Positions 18,023 to 48,000 of a stretch of DNA of 64,000 nucleotides are shown here, one piece after another (the stretch's first letter is position 1; each line of letters starts with the position of its first letter). The notes under the pieces were generated by a model. It was not told the DNA's origin, searched no databases, and worked only from the letters and a program-made list of their open reading frames with translations. The position numbers were made by a program, and so were the translations under genes. Origin of the DNA: Galaxea fascicularis (Eukaryota > Cnidaria > Anthozoa > Scleractinia > Euphylliidae). The stretch is taken from the NCBI GenBank assembly GCA_948470475.1, contig OX419345.1, positions 20,174,859 to 20,238,858 on the forward strand, written 5' to 3'.

Positions 18023-18750
18023 GTATGATTTTTTCAACAACCATTAACTCCCTTAAATATTTGACATACATTCACATTGTGTGCCTTTATAAATTATTAA
18101 TGGAAAGTGGTTTATTTGGGAACAGTAGGTATTACTGCCTGAACGCCGTTAGTGAACAAAACACGTTCGCGTTCTGCTCGGACTGATTTGATCTATGTAT
18201 GGTTAATTGGACAATGAAAATCCTAAAGATTGCTGTTCGTGTGTTTGATCCATGACCATAGGAAAATGTAAACGAACTGTTGTTTTCTAACGTATTGGTC
18301 TTGCGCCCACTTCCTTGGAGGTATTTTTGTGTTTATTTAGCTTGTAACTTGTTCTATAGCTGGGAAATTCTTTAATCAACTTCGCAGATCGAAATTCGAT
18401 CGAGTCAACCATCTTTCTCATCGCTAGCTACAGACTTTTACCGGAGACACTTAAAACTGCTCACGATCACATCGAGCGTATATTTTTGTAATAAGAGAGC
18501 ATCGAACTTAAAAATCGTGGAATTGAGTTCTGCGTTTTGTTGCAGTGGATTTTGTTTCGTGGGTCAAGCGCGCGTTTTCGAAAAATTATCCATAGCTGAT
18601 AGTTTAGAAAAGCAAGTTGACCTTTATGTAAGCTGCTCACGTTAACCTATTTCAGAGATATGAAGGCGAGATAAAAGACCCCAGCGGATTACGAAATGAG
18701 ATGAAATGTAGCTTTGATGAAGAAAATAGCCTTTGGTGGAATTCCACAAC

Positions 18751-33759
<15,009 letters not shown>

Positions 33760-36380
33760 TTCTAAGCTTTTATCAATTATCTAGTCACTGGGAGCAAATG
33801 AGGTTTAGGCGGGTCATTCTCTTGTCGTAGTCTAGTTATTGGCAAGTGAACATAACTGGTTTTCGCTAGGGGAATACTCTTGACAGTTTTGGATAGCTCT
33901 GAATAAAAGTCACGCCGGTAACTTTAATTACAAATGTTATAACAAATATTTATACAGATTATGAGATTCAATGAAGTAGTTCAGTTAGAGTGAGGATTGG
34001 ACAGGGCGTAATCGGCATATTTTGTTTTTTCCGTAACCGCAGACAAGCGCAAATCTATGTGTGAAATTAAACGTTTTTGGTTGGTCAAATTTTTCAGTAA
34101 AATACGATTTAAAACTTGCTATGCTGTGGATTCGTGGATAAATGCAGTAGTTTCCAGGGTTTAATATTGCCTACAAAGGAAAGTTCCGCGTAGACAGCGA
34201 CGCTGCACAACTGTTGCACCAAACTTTTCAATGGTATCGAATGCAATTGCAATGAGTAATTTTTACCGCTTTCGTCATATTTGACATTAGCTTGAGGATA
34301 GCAAACTCGACGTTTCTACGGAGCGTCAGCTGAAGATGATTGAACTAAGCACCAAGCCAGCCATATCCATCAACGTCGATCGAATACTATCTTTTCAGCC
34401 AAGAAATTAGTTAAACGTCATTTAGCCTTTTGTGTATGTGTGTGTGTATGTGTATGTGTTCTATCTTGAGTCTTTTTGAAAATAGACAGCCGTTTTTATA
34501 GTCAATTAGATTGCCGCAAGTTTGGGTTTGGACTCGGTGTTCAATGAAACTCTAGATTAGAATGCATTTTTTCAAATATGAAGTATATTCACCTTAGCTA
34601 CATACGATTATTTAATCGACGTAGTTAATCGGGTTATCGCATCTGTAATTAAATAGTCATTATAGTAAATTAATTTAACCAGATGCATCAGACTCCTTGA
34701 TATACGTTATTTGTTCACCTGGGTGGGAATGTGGTGTGTGTTTCTGTTTTGTCTTTGTTTTCCTTAAATGAGGTGACATTTCGTAATAAAAAGAAATCGT
34801 TCGATACTGGTCGATAAATAGATGTCAGCGTGTTGTCAGTTTGTGTTATTTTGATCATTTTGATAAAGTGAAATCTGTAACTACCACAACCTTTTTTAAC
34901 GAGAACTATTCTCTGCTTGAGCTTATTGGTTTGTAAAATCTTCGCTTAAACAAACAAAGATTTCTCCTCAGAGCGGAAAAATTATGCATATCGGACTTCT
35001 TGCTTTTACGTCTCGCAGAGTGCATAATGTATTGAGCAGATATCTGGTTACGTAGAAGAGCCAACATTGGCAAAGAGAGACCTATATTGATTAATACTTG
35101 CCTATGTGTGGGCTTGTGTTAGTCAATATAGGGCAAGTGTTGCTTAATATTGGCACTTAGTGCCCAATATTAATAAATGTTAGAGCATGGTGACCTACAT
35201 TGGTTATTACTGTCTTTGGTGACGAATATTGGCCAATATTGGCCCACGTTAGCTAGTGATACTCCATGGTGACCCATACTAGCCAGTATGAGCCATGAAC
35301 AGCTGTTCTTTCCAGGAGACGTTGAAGGTCTTACTACTTATAACTAGAGGTTACGTCCGAGACTTGCGGGGAGGGAAGTTGGTTTGGGGTAGGCTTATTT
35401 CTGAAGGGGTTACATTATTCTATGATACCTTATGAAAAAACTGGTTTGGGCCACTATTTAGGATTGACCATTATACGTCACATAGACTACTGTTGCTAAT
35501 ATTGATCTCGGAGTGCATGTAGACTACTGTAAGCAACTATTGGTCAGTATGGTTTAACATGTCGTAATATTGGCCAGCATCATATAGGTCGCTATTTGCT
35601 AGTAATGGCTAGTATAGGTCACCATGGGCCAATATGGGACAGAGTGCACAAATCTATTCCCGGCCAGCTCCCCATTCTTTTTTATATACATGTAAAAATT
35701 ATTTCTTTTATAGGAGGAAAAAGCAACTAAATTGAGCTGACATAAACTAAAAGCCAGTCAACTGATTATACAAGAACAATTTCAAGATCTTAAAGGAAAA
35801 CCTACCTGTTGTGTAAAACTTAACAAGTCAACAACTCTTAGACTTACTAACTGAACTCCTACTCGTTGGTTTCGTGCTGCTGGACACGCAACCCACGTGC
35901 TACTAGACACATCACCGTACTGAGTATCTGTAATTTTGAGTGATATATCATGGGGCACAGCCCTGAAACTCTGACAGGTTGCTTATTTATTACTTTTCTT
36001 CAGTATCTCAATTTCTTGACTTTATTTATTGAATGATAAGTGATTGATTTTTTTACTTGCGTAAGTGAAAGTTGCGAAGTGTTGAAGAAAATGGAGCCAT
36101 TTCAAGGGACATTCTAATCACGATACATGAACTTTCCTCCTGCGACTGAGCTGAGAAACAGCATTTTGAGGGGGGATTGAGGGGGTGGTATTTGGGAATC
36201 TTGAACTCCCACGTGACGTGACCTGACCAATCAAAATTCCAGAAAAGAGGCGGTCGAACTAAGTCGTGTGTCGCATGTGGTGTGGAAATCCGTACCATAG
36301 TTTTATTTCGTTTCCACGAAGTTTTTAGTGTATTTTATAAATTTTTCAACCATAAATAAGGTAGAGGAGCATCTTTGACG
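33760..36380. other. FAM135 3' UTR, spacer and NUP153 promoter region
   Basis: No exon was found. AATAAA at 34785-34790 is the best candidate polyadenylation signal for FAM135. A degenerate minisatellite occupies 35085-35640. The last 200 bp before the NUP153 ATG contain a CACGTGACGTGACC cluster (36210-36223) and a CCAAT box at 36228-36232, plausible promoter elements without a TATA box. Confidence 0.5.
35085..35640. repeat. Degenerate minisatellite, ATTGG/CCAAT-rich
   Basis: Loose copies of a GGTGACCTACATTGG-like word and TATTGGCCAATATTGG recur at irregular spacing of very roughly 40-50 bp, at 35085-35300 and 35510-35640, with less repetitive sequence between. Copies differ by substitutions and indels. 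It lies between FAM135 and NUP153. Confidence 0.6.
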
Positions 36381-39300
36381 ATGGGAGACCAGCCTGGTGC
36401 TGGCGGCTCTCGTTCATACAAAATCCGTGGATACACAAGAGAACGACAATCTGCGAAACCGTATTCCCGTCCACCTGGACGAAAGAAGGTAAGTATGGCG
36501 AACGCTGTCAGATACTTGTTAAAGTTATTTCGTTATAACAGAAGCAACTTGCATTCTTGTCTTCCTTTATAAGTAATTTTATAGTTATATCTCGACTGAG
36601 CCGACTGTGCTTATTGGAAAGCTAAATTTCTTTCGTTTACTGTAACCTGTTGCAGGGAGTTATCGAAACAGTCAAGGATTTTTTCTCCCCATCTTGGTTA
36701 GTGGATTTCTTCAGGGGAAACCAAAACTCACAGGCTCCAGAAATCGAGGACGCTTATGATGAAGATGGGAATAACGAGGTTTCACAAACCATTGGAGAAA
36801 GCTCCAGCTTACACTCTAATGTCCGATCGTCAAGCGAACCGTCACAGGTTTCTACAACGAGCAAAGTCGGCAACGGACAGTTACGATCCTCGTTCGGGCC
36901 TGGCTATTTTTCCTCTATTTTACGAGAACGTGAGTTGTCTAGCGACATCTCGTCGACCTCAAGACCTTCACGAACGTTTGGGTTATCCAGTGGAATTGAT
37001 CGTGTCGGAGAACCTTCCACCAGTTCTGCTAGATCAGAGGAATTTGAAAACGAAGTTCCAAGCTCGAGGCGAGAAGACGTGAGCGTGCAATTGGATACTG
37101 TAGAGGTAAGTTTGCCCTACGTGTGCCTCAGTCGAGTAGTGTAGCTTTCGTTGCTTGCTGAGGTGAAAGCAGAAGTCGTAATTGTATTATTAAAAGGACT
37201 AAAAGTTCACGAGTATTTTTTTGCAAGGAAATGCACCGAAATTGGGTGAAATGCGGGTAACATCAATTAAAATTTTTACAGAAGTTGCCGACCAATAAGA
37301 TGGCGTAGCTTGGTTCATCAAATCAAAGCTTTGTTGAAAGTTCCTCTGATACGAATATATTTCTTGATTAGTATTGGACAAACTGCATGTCTTTTTGCTA
37401 ATTTATTCTCAACAAAAATGACTCTTTTACACCTCTTTTCACGGACATACAACGCAAACAGTTTTCATAACTTCAACTACCTGTGAAGCTTTCCAATACT
37501 GTACACTTGTATATCCTTGTATGTTCAATAGTTTGTTAATATTTACTGTTATGTAGAAGAAAATGTGATGGTATGCATACAGTAATACAGGAAGTGATTT
37601 GACGTAATAGTGACTTCTCTTAACTTAGAGAATGGTCTCAAGAATATTTTCTCAAACTTAAACATCATCATTGACAGTCTGAGAGCAATTGATCAAAGTT
37701 AATCGATACAGTACAGTGATTTGCTAATTAGATCACGGCTTCTCCATTAGAGTTACAGAATATTTACGCTGTTTATAGCATTTTGCTGAAGTTAACCAAT
37801 CATTCCAAAGGGATTCCGGAAGAAATGAGTTCTTTGGGTTTATAACCAGTCTGCTGCAATGCAAAAGCGTCAAAAGCAACTCACTAAAATAAACTTAACT
37901 TACAGCCTAATTAGATTATGATATTTATACACTCTACTGGCTTGTGTCTCCCGAGAGAAGCATTCAAATGGAACTTTGCCAAGGGCACCTTTCTTGGGAT
38001 TAATTTGGACATGCTCACATGAATTACACTCCCTACAAGTATTAGGGAATACATCCTGCATCTAATTCACACTGTTTACTAGCTATCAGATTTGCCACTA
38101 TGGATATGTCAAAGGATGATCCTCCTTTATCACCTCTTCCGCATCTAAAGCGGCAGAATGCCCTTTGGGTAACAAATCTTCTTGAAGCTTCAAACTCGAA
38201 GGGTCCTGCTGCAGGCTGACATTGTTCAGCCCTTTGAGGGGCCTTGGCCTCTCACACAACCAGAAAGGTGCGTAAGCGCCCTTCTTCCAATAAACACTTA
38301 CTCACAGAAATACGGTGCATGTAATTGTGGATTATTGCTGCACTCTTTAATGACACAAATCTTGTTGCGCTTATGCTCTTCAAGAAATATTGATTTTGTT
38401 CCACTTGGTTTTGATTAGACAAGTCATGCAAACATCCAGCAAAAAGCTACCTACATTAAGTCAGTTTAAAAAAGGATTACTGGTGAGCACCAAAATTTTT
38501 TTTTACTGAAAAGACATTTTGTAACTTAAGTAGAAAGAATGTAAACATTGGCTTTCTGTGCAACTTTTAGTGGTTAGAATTTAGGCCAGGTAAACGCCAA
38601 TATTTATGGCATAAACAAACCAGAATAAGCTCAACTTACAGCCTGATTAGATTATGATATTATACGCTACCGGCTTTTGCCAAATTTTTCTCTGTCGTTG
38701 GTTGACTTTGATGCCTTTGCATTGTAGCAGACCAGTCATAAACCTTAAGAACTCATTTCATCGGGAATCCCTTTGGCATGATTGGTTAGCTTCAGCAAAA
38801 ACACTATATAAAGCATAAGTATTCAGTAACTCTAATGGAGAAGCCGTGATCTAATTAGCGAATCACTGTACTGTATCATAACGAATAACCAGCAGCTTCA
38901 GTTCGCTGATTTCATTGTCAGGTGTGTCAGATTTCTTTTATTTCTCCATAAACACAAGTCGCTGACAGGAGAAACTGTTATTTCTTGAAAACAAAGTGGA
39001 AATCAATGAAAAAAAAATACAGAGCAATGTTTCTTAACTGGAATGAAGTCCACATGTCAAATTTCAGTTACTTTTGAGCACATTGAAAATTAACCAAAAA
39101 CCAGGAGGACATTCTTGCCCCAAGCCCTTCAATTGTCATTGATTTATGGTGATTAATATACTGTAGGTTGTTCAATTGACCTTTTTTGTATTACATGTTT
39201 GTGGCAGAACTTAAAAAATATTTGCAGGAACAGGGATTTAAGTATCAACTAAGCAATCAGATACTTAAAATCTTCCCTTGTGAAAATTGCCTCTGCAGCT

Positions 39301-40219
39301 GAAAGAATGGTTTTGCAAGTAAACCAAGCCAGTGATGCAGACAATTTACCAATTCGAGGTCTGCTTATTCCCTATCCATTTTCCCTTGTTATCTTGAACA
39401 ACTTTAATATGTTGCCTTCATAGGCTGATTAACATAGTTTAGCCTTAACTGCTAAGGCTAAACTATGGTTACACCTCACCAGTTTGTGGCCTATAATAGA
39501 ACAACTAAAGGTGTTGGTGCTGGTGTTGAGCATACTGTATGATTTTGAACCTGACTGTAACCTTATGGCCAGCCCATCATAGTAAAGTAAAACAGTGCTC
39601 TCTGTAAAACTGAGTTGTTAGTCCAATTAACTGAGCAGAAAGTTCATTTTTCAAACTGAGATGAGTTCTGATTTACCAGCATCCTGAACATCTGTTAATT
39701 TATTCTGTGCAGGAGGAAGATGTGACAATAGTTCATGTTGACAAACAAGAAAGTAATAACCCTGATGCTATCATGACTTCTACTCCTGCTTTGTTTTCAA
39801 CTGTTGCAAGCAAAAGGAGAGCAAATACTTCAATATTTGGCGAGCCTTTACCCACACAAGAAGCATCATCATTAAGAACATTAAGCAAATCCAGACCGCA
39901 GCTCTTTTTACCCTCGACTGAACCTCGACCCAGACCACAGCCATATTCATTTCCTAAAAATCAACCCTCTTTCTCAGTGTCTGCATTTGGTTCCCCTGTA
40001 CCGGTGAGTGACTTAAGTTAAACAGATTGTTGCATGGTTTTTTGCATGTGGAAGAAACCCAATGTATATTATTCTTGGGTTGCACATGACATCATCATTT
40101 TCTAAAATCGAAAACTAAAGACCCACCAACGTTGTTGTCTTTATCAGGCATGAGAGGGGATAAATTTATGTCTGTCTAACAACTTTTCAGCTCAAGAACA
40201 TGCTTCGTCTAAAAACAGT

Positions 40220-40261
<42 letters not shown>

Positions 40262-43200
40262 CTATGAAGGTTTTTATCCAAAAATATATACTTATTTCGG
40301 GATATTTAGCCTTTTAAGAAGTTAAAGTATTAGGAAAAGGGCTTATTTAAATGTTTGCTTGATCAGTTCAGATAATCAGCGGCCTAGATAGCCAAAGTAA
40401 GTTCCAGATGTTACACTATTTTATGGCTGCCATGTTGGTGTTGGAGGTACACCAACATGGCGGCTCCATCTGTAAATTTGTGCAAAATATTTTGACAAAT
40501 ATTTGAAGATTGGGAAAATGTACAGACCTGAAACTTGGAGAAGTGTTTTAATTATTACATGTAATCTCCTATAACATTATAATTTCTTGAGCTTATTCAC
40601 TGAAAAGTTTTCGAATTATTTTTTAATTGCGTGACAGTGCAACCCAAGAATTGTTTGCAAATCATTTAGAAGTGAGTTGGTTTCTCATCACTTTTTCCAG
40701 AAGAAATCCTTCATATCAAAAGGCAAACTCAGTGATGAACACAGACGAAACTCACCTTTTTGGTATAATTCTTTTGAAATGTGTTAAATTTGGTTATCAG
40801 ACCTGGTAAATATGAATGTCTGTAGTCTGTCATTATTGAAGTACATGTGAGTGGATTGTTTGACATGCACACAGTATGCTGATCAGAAAGTTTACTCATT
40901 TTCCTGAATAACCATGAAATTTTTAAAGGCAAACTTCCTGTACACTCTAATAGTTTTATTTTTTCCAGTTGTATCATGAAGGGAGAATCTAGGCATAGCT
41001 TGCGAGTGCACTGAACCGTGGCACCTTCTCTTTAACGTCTGACATATTATAGATTCATTGGAAACTTAATCATTTTAATAGTGGTTGACACTTTGACAAA
41101 CTTAAGCAATCAACAGTACCCCTGATTCAGTCATTTTTCTGCAAGTTTTGATAATAACAGATAACAAAAAAACTTGCCAGCCTTTATAACATGTGTTGCA
41201 GACCCAAAGCAAAAGTAGACACAAGTACACACAAGTTAATTTGACATAAATTAATTTAATTGCAATCATTTGCATTAGTCTGAGTGAAGACCAATATGGC
41301 CTCTAGTTCCTAAGATTGTTGCCCATCAGGTACCTGCTAGCCCAAAGTGTTAGCTCCCTACAATCTTCCATAATACAGGGTTCGAAATTAATGTTTCCAT
41401 CCATTCACTAGCTGGCAACGAGAAAGAAAAATTTGGTCACCAAATCAAAAATTTTGGCCACCAGTTCCAAAAAAACTAGTCGCCAGTGCTAAATTTCTGG
41501 TTGCATTGATGACCAGTGAGTCATAATTTTTTGAGCCCAGCGTAAGCAATTTGCTTGAATTTCCATAGTCATAACACATTTCACTGTTTATCTCTTGTCT
41601 TTTCAGCCCAAACCTCCTCAAGCTGGTGGATTTTCTTCTCCATTTTATCGTGGGAAGACATCATTTGGTGGTGCTTCCTCTCTGCATTCCTCAGGGTACA
41701 AGAGGTTGAGAACAAGATCTCCAACACTTGGAGAGGTAGGCTGAATGTAGTGTCCCTAGTTTGATGTTTGAAGTGTCACAATAGTTTAGTTTTGCCTCAG
41801 AGGTACCATGTTTAATCTTGTAGAAATATAACAACACTAATACATGTATAGAATAGGTGGTAGTATTGCTTAGCCTTGATGTTGTGCTTGTTTTTCAGGC
41901 CCCTCAACCTGTAAGAAAAGTTATCACACCCAAGCCTGTTTCAAGTAAGTAGCTTTGCTTCTTTCTTTAAACCATACATAATGAATTTTTTTGTTGTTTC
42001 CCAGCCTTGAAAGGGGTTCATTTCTCTTGGAGTTTCTGCAGCTTAATAAAAAAAATACTACTACAGTGTAACAAAGTACTTCCCATAGCTAAGCACTACT
42101 TGACCTTACTTCTCTGCTCAAGAGAATTTTAATCAAGCCATTGGGTAATGACTATCTTTTACACTCTAGGTGCTGGAAGTAGTGATGTGACCAGCCAAAC
42201 AGCAAAGAGAATACTTGAAGCTTTAGAGAACATGTCCTCACCTCTCATTGTGAGTATTTACCGATAAGTCAAGTTCTTCATCAAGCTTTTCATAGTCCGG
42301 GCTTTCAATAAAATGAGTAGCAAGTGTATGCCCCTGTGATAGTAGGTGACTGTGGCAATTGAAGTGGCATTTTAAAGAGTTATATTTCTCAAGTATTTGT
42401 TGAACGACATGGTCAAGTTGTGGGTGACTTGATGACTCACAGTCATAGCTCCAGCCGTAGCGGGCTTCTGTTGAAAGCCCTGATAGTGCTCATGGTTTAG
42501 GTAGCCACCTAAACATTACTATGTAATTTTTATTTTTTAACAGGATGCCAGAAAAATTCCAACACCGCCCATTACTCCATCAGCCTCTCCGCTCTCTTTC
42601 TCTGTGAGTTTACATCGTTATTTCATTTATCATTTGTTTGAGATCATTAGTTTGTTAGTCTTTCACTTATCAAGCTTTCAAGATTGTTAGTTTGTTGATC
42701 TTTTACCTAACTATTCTAAAACAGTATTGTATCCCATAATCCTCAATTCATATTTCTTTTCCAGCCTGCAACAAGAAAAAGACCTCCCATTCCATCTCGA
42801 GCTATAGGCTCTCCACGCACCTTGAAGGTAAGCATCTCTCTTTTGGTGTGGTCATAGCCAAGCTGCAAATTTTAAACAAACTGTTTTTAGCACAGTGAGT
42901 TGGATGAATGCATTTATTTTCTTCTCAGTTTAGAATGTTTTCATTCAAACTTAAGCAGTAACAAATGACAAATGCACTGAGACTACAAACAAATTCAATA
43001 ACTGTATGTTTATCCTTACATATATGTAAAGATCAGAAATATGCATCACATTTATTTGAATTTTTCTCAGGCTCATATTTCTGGTCCACCTGTGCAAGAT
43101 CTTTCTGCTCCTAAACAAGCCCCCATCTCTCATATAAGGCCAAAAGAAACTGTCTCCCCCGAGAGAGGCGCTAATTCATCAAGTTCTTTGTAAGTAGAAC

Positions 43201-44999
43201 AATTTTATTGGTCCAGTGTTCTATCTTCAAGAGAGAAAATTTCAGAAATGTGTTTAAATGCTGCTCATATTGTCTGATGGCACAAGTCACATATTGATCA
43301 TGGCCATTTGCAAGGCTCTGACATTCAGTGAGAAATATGAATGTGGACAAGCAGTTTTAACTTCGTTAACAAATTAAGGTGTAAAAAGTTATCAAGGCTT
43401 ACTTGGTATTGACTTTTTATTTATATTGTGGTTTTCCTTTCAGATTTTCTACGGCTACAACTACTGTCCCAACATTTACAAAGGTAACCTGATATTAATT
43501 TTAGAGTTGTTATATTGTACAAAAGTAGTTGTGGCACATTAATGAATATAATGAAATCTGAGTAATACAAAAGGCTGTAATATTTTGGTAGTATTGATTG
43601 AGACAACATGTAGTTAAACTAACAAGCCAGTTGCATTGACTATAAACCAATGGTAAGTGAGGTCTCCAAGTTACACTGTAAACAGAAGTTAAATCGGAAT
43701 CAGTACTGAAGGGTGTATAGCCACTCAGGTTTGTGATCGGACTTATCCAATCACTTGAAAATGCAGTATGTGTATAACTTTGATGAAAGGATCTCTCAGC
43801 TAAACATCTGGCTTTGATGCATTGTGCATTAGTTTACTGCTTCTCAGATAACAAACCCAACAGTTGGATGCTTAGCCATTTTTATGATACATCCCTGTTA
43901 AATGAACCAAAATATATTTGTATTAACTAGTAGTAGCCACAGGTTAGAAAGTGCGGGTGTGAATGCACTTGAAGAGATTTTGTGCCTAGTTTTGAAAGCG
44001 TGACAGAAAATTGGCGTTACTTTCGATTCTCACAAGTTAGCTAATTAAATATTTGATCAAGGAAGAAAGAAGGCGTCGGTCGCGGAGGAATGTTTATTTG
44101 CTCAAAATTGAGGCAAAATCTTTCAGAGATGCAAGACTTGTTAGGATACAGAAAGTAATTTGGGACCATTTGCTAGCTTTTAAGGGTGAAATTATCCAGA
44201 AGCAAGCTTTATTTTCGCTTCCGTTTTGACCACCGAATAATTCACGCGTTGTTTTAATATACGCTGTCTGTTCTGTTTTTTCTTTCATTCTCTTTTCTAC
44301 CTCGCCGAGGTCATTTTTTCGACTTAATCACGTAAGGAAAGCTTGGAATTAATGTTGTCATTCACGGTTTAGCTCTGAGGTAATAATTCTGTGATTTTTT
44401 TACCCAAACGTCGGCTTGTGTTGTTGTGGGCGACCGTGGCTACTTCGTTGAGTCAAGCAATGACGCGATCGAGGTGAAAAAAAAAATTGTAACAAGCTTT
44501 CATCGGTCGCTGCTCTTCTTTTGACACCATAGCGAGAACTGAGTATTCCTAAAAACTGTTTCTTTCCATTTTCAATCTTTTAAATGAGCATTAACACTTA
44601 AATAGATGCAAAACTTTGGCTTGGAAGATCTCTCACACGTGCAGTCTCAGCGCAATCTTTTAAAATATCTTGTTCAAGTGGAAATGGCTTCTGACTGGTT
44701 TACGAGAATTTATCGATTGATTTTGGCAGAACAAATTTCCTGCAAAATCGAGATATGGCGTGCAAATTAGGTTGCAGGCTCTTCTTGAGCCCGCAAAAAT
44801 TTGCAGTTCAGCCTCTCCTGTCCTCTCTGTTCGTCGTTGCTTGTACGAGTAAACGCTGGACGTGACATGTGCTTCGGAAGACTACATTTGCTAATTTACG
44901 TGAAAATTCACATGACCCATGCCACAGACCTTGAACTCAACACCAGGGCCTTTGCTCCACCATTTGCTCACATACCATTCATTCCAGTTGGAAGAACAA

Positions 45000-45031
<32 letters not shown>

Positions 45032-48000
45032 CAAGTCAGCTCTAGAGCTTTACGCTTTAAGAAAGTGCCGCTGACCACCGACGTCAAGATTAGTCTGCGG
45101 GCTCACTTTTCCTCGCCCGCAATTAAATACAAGCTTTCGGCTAACACACTATAGCCTTTGACAAATGATATTTGGTCAGACACCTTACATTACTGCATTT
45201 TAAAGTCATAATGGTAAATTAAAATAAGCTATTACATTTTGGCAGTTTGCAGTTTGAGTTCATGTGGTATATTGCTGTTCTTAAGTACTTTTTACATCGG
45301 TATGTTTCAGCCCTCAGTATCGTCATTTACCCCAACACCTTTACCAATTTCACTGTCACCATCGTCCTCTGATGCCAAGGCAGGAGGAAAAGTTAAAAGC
45401 GCCAGAAGCAGGAGTCATTACACGCAAAGAGAACGAGTTGATGATAGAAGTGATGAGGTACACTAAAGCTTTCCTTTAGTATTTAAGTGTCAGACCATAG
45501 CCATAGTCTACTCTCCAACACAGTGATTTGTCTTGTACGCTGTTTGCAGGTTGTTAATCCAATTCCTGAAGTGACGTCTGCCCTTCCTCTACCTTTACTA
45601 AGTGGAAAGTCCCTTCCTTCCTTCTCGTTTACGTCCACTCCTCAGACTGGAATGACGAACTCGACCAATACTGGAATGGTAAGCTAACACTTACACGCAC
45701 AACAACAGTTGGTTTTCTTTTAGTCTGCATTTGTTCTACTGTTTTTGCCAAAGGGCAGGAAAAATGTAGTTACAAGTAGATGAATAGTGATTCCATTTCT
45801 TCTTTCTTTTTTCTTAGCCCTTCTCTACAGGAAGCACTGTAAGTGTAGACTTGACAAAAAATAATTTCAAGTTCGCAGAACCTACTGAAAAAGTACCTGT
45901 CATCTCCAAAGAATCCCCGGCATCAAGTGAAAGTGGTTCAAATAAGGTACTAATTTGGAACTTTCAGACTTGATGTGCATACCATTAACGGCTGAGAAAA
46001 GCTTTTTAGTTTTAATGTAGAACTAAAAAAGGTCTTCAACCTGTCCATGAACTGAAATAGTGTTCATAGTTAATTTGCATTGCAAAGTTCATGAATTTTC
46101 CTTTCTTATGGGTAGGACTGAATTTTTGCTATACTCTTAACTTCTGCCCTCTGTCTGCTTTGAAACTTTGATGCAAAAATGTTGCTTACACTGTCTTTTT
46201 TCAATTTGGTTTCCTCCAGATTACATTCTCCTTTAGTCAGCCAGTCAGCAAAAGGTGAGAAAGTGGCGATACTCCTTTATTTTTTTGCCGTCTTAAAGAT
46301 TTGTTTGATCATAGATGTTTATGGAGTAATAGGTAAACCCGTGTCCTCAGAGAGTCTGCATTAATACCAGAAAATTAGTGTTAAAAGTTTGAAAATCTTT
46401 CTATAATTTCTTCCTACAGTCAAACTTGTATTATGTGGCACCATGTTAAGCGGTTAGTTGTTAAAGTCCTGAAAATTACTTCCCTTAATTTCTGTAGTTA
46501 TGACCTCTGTTTTAACAGTTGCGGTCACCCTCAATTGGGTCCCCACAAACTGTTTCTTCTGTCTGGAGCTTAATTGAACAGTCACCTTGTAAAAGAAAAT
46601 TGTACAGTAGTCTTCGAGGTAATAGATTTCCTTGATTATTTTCACAAATCAATAAATCGGTGGAAATTGGTGTTTGTACTTTTTCAGGCCTTAATTAGAG
46701 ATGAGTGTGACTTAAAATGCCATCCTCCTTGTTTTCATGTGTTCTGAGCAACCCATAATGAAGATGTCACTTTGCTATTCCCGAGGCTAACCACTTGCTT
46801 TCAGGTTCGACTGTAATTGTAGAACTTTCTGATTTGTAATTTTTCTTTTCTTTTCAGCAATACAAATAATGATAATAAAACTTCAGTGACCAAGCAGGAC
46901 AATGGATTTGTTGTAGAGGTATGTCGACACCATTTTGTATGGCTTTCATACACGCCCAATTTTCCCCACTCCCTTCCCCTTTCTAGCGCCTGCCACGCTA
47001 GGTTTGAGGAGGCAAGAGTTAACTCTTTAACCCCAAAGAGTGACCAATGCTGAATTTCTCCTTATGGTACATACTGCCATTCAAACATAAGGATTGTGAG
47101 AATAAAAGAACTGATCAACAAGCAAGAAAGGTCTTGATTGTTTAACAAATTCTCCTCATCGTTTCCATAGAAAATGTATGGAAAATGGTGTGATGAATAT
47201 ACATGCTGATATTATGGTTGAATGGGTTGACTGTGACATTGACTAAACTGAATAAAGCTTACTCTAACAGGAAGACCAAGAAATAAATAAGTACAGATCA
47301 GTTTTCAATGCTGTTGTATTTCTATTTTTGATGGTAGGTGAAACAGCCAGAGAAACCAGTGGAACCCAACAACAATCTTTTTAAGAGATTTGCTCCATTA
47401 CCTGGTTCGTGGACTTGTGACACTTGTTTAGTGTCGAACAAAGCTACAGATACAAAGTGTGTAGCATGCCAGTCCTCCAAGCCTTCGACTGAAAAACCAG
47501 CTCTTAAAAAACCACCTCCTGCAAGTAATGGTTCTTGGTCTTGTGATACATGCATGATTAGCAACGAAGCAGGGCCCTCTTCTAAACCACCTGTTAATGC
47601 AGACAGTGACTTATTGAAGAAGTCTGCTCTGCCTTCAGGTTCATGGAGTTCTGATACTTGTCTAGTTCAAAATAAATCTACAGACATGGCATGTGTGGCT
47701 TGCCAGTCACCAAATTCAGGTGTAGTAAGCTCCACAAAAACAACGGCAGCACCATCATTTGGCATTTCCTCAAAAGAAGTGCCTGACAATAGTTTAGCAA
47801 CAAAGTTTGCACCTCCTGCAGGATCTTGGACTTGCGACACTTGCATGTTAAGTAACAAAGGCGAGGATTCCTCATGTGTAGCCTGTGAAACCCCAAAACC
47901 GGGAGTAAAACCAGCTGCTAAAATGACCTTTGGAGGCCCCACATTTTCCAGTGGACAGTCTTCTGCATCGTTACCTTTCACTTTTGGGGTTAACAATTCA

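Noticed and set aside
44801..45154. 117-codon plus-strand ORF in a NUP153 intron
   Set aside because: No recognisable domain, no supported splice partners, and NUP153 exons 10 and 11 join in phase without it.
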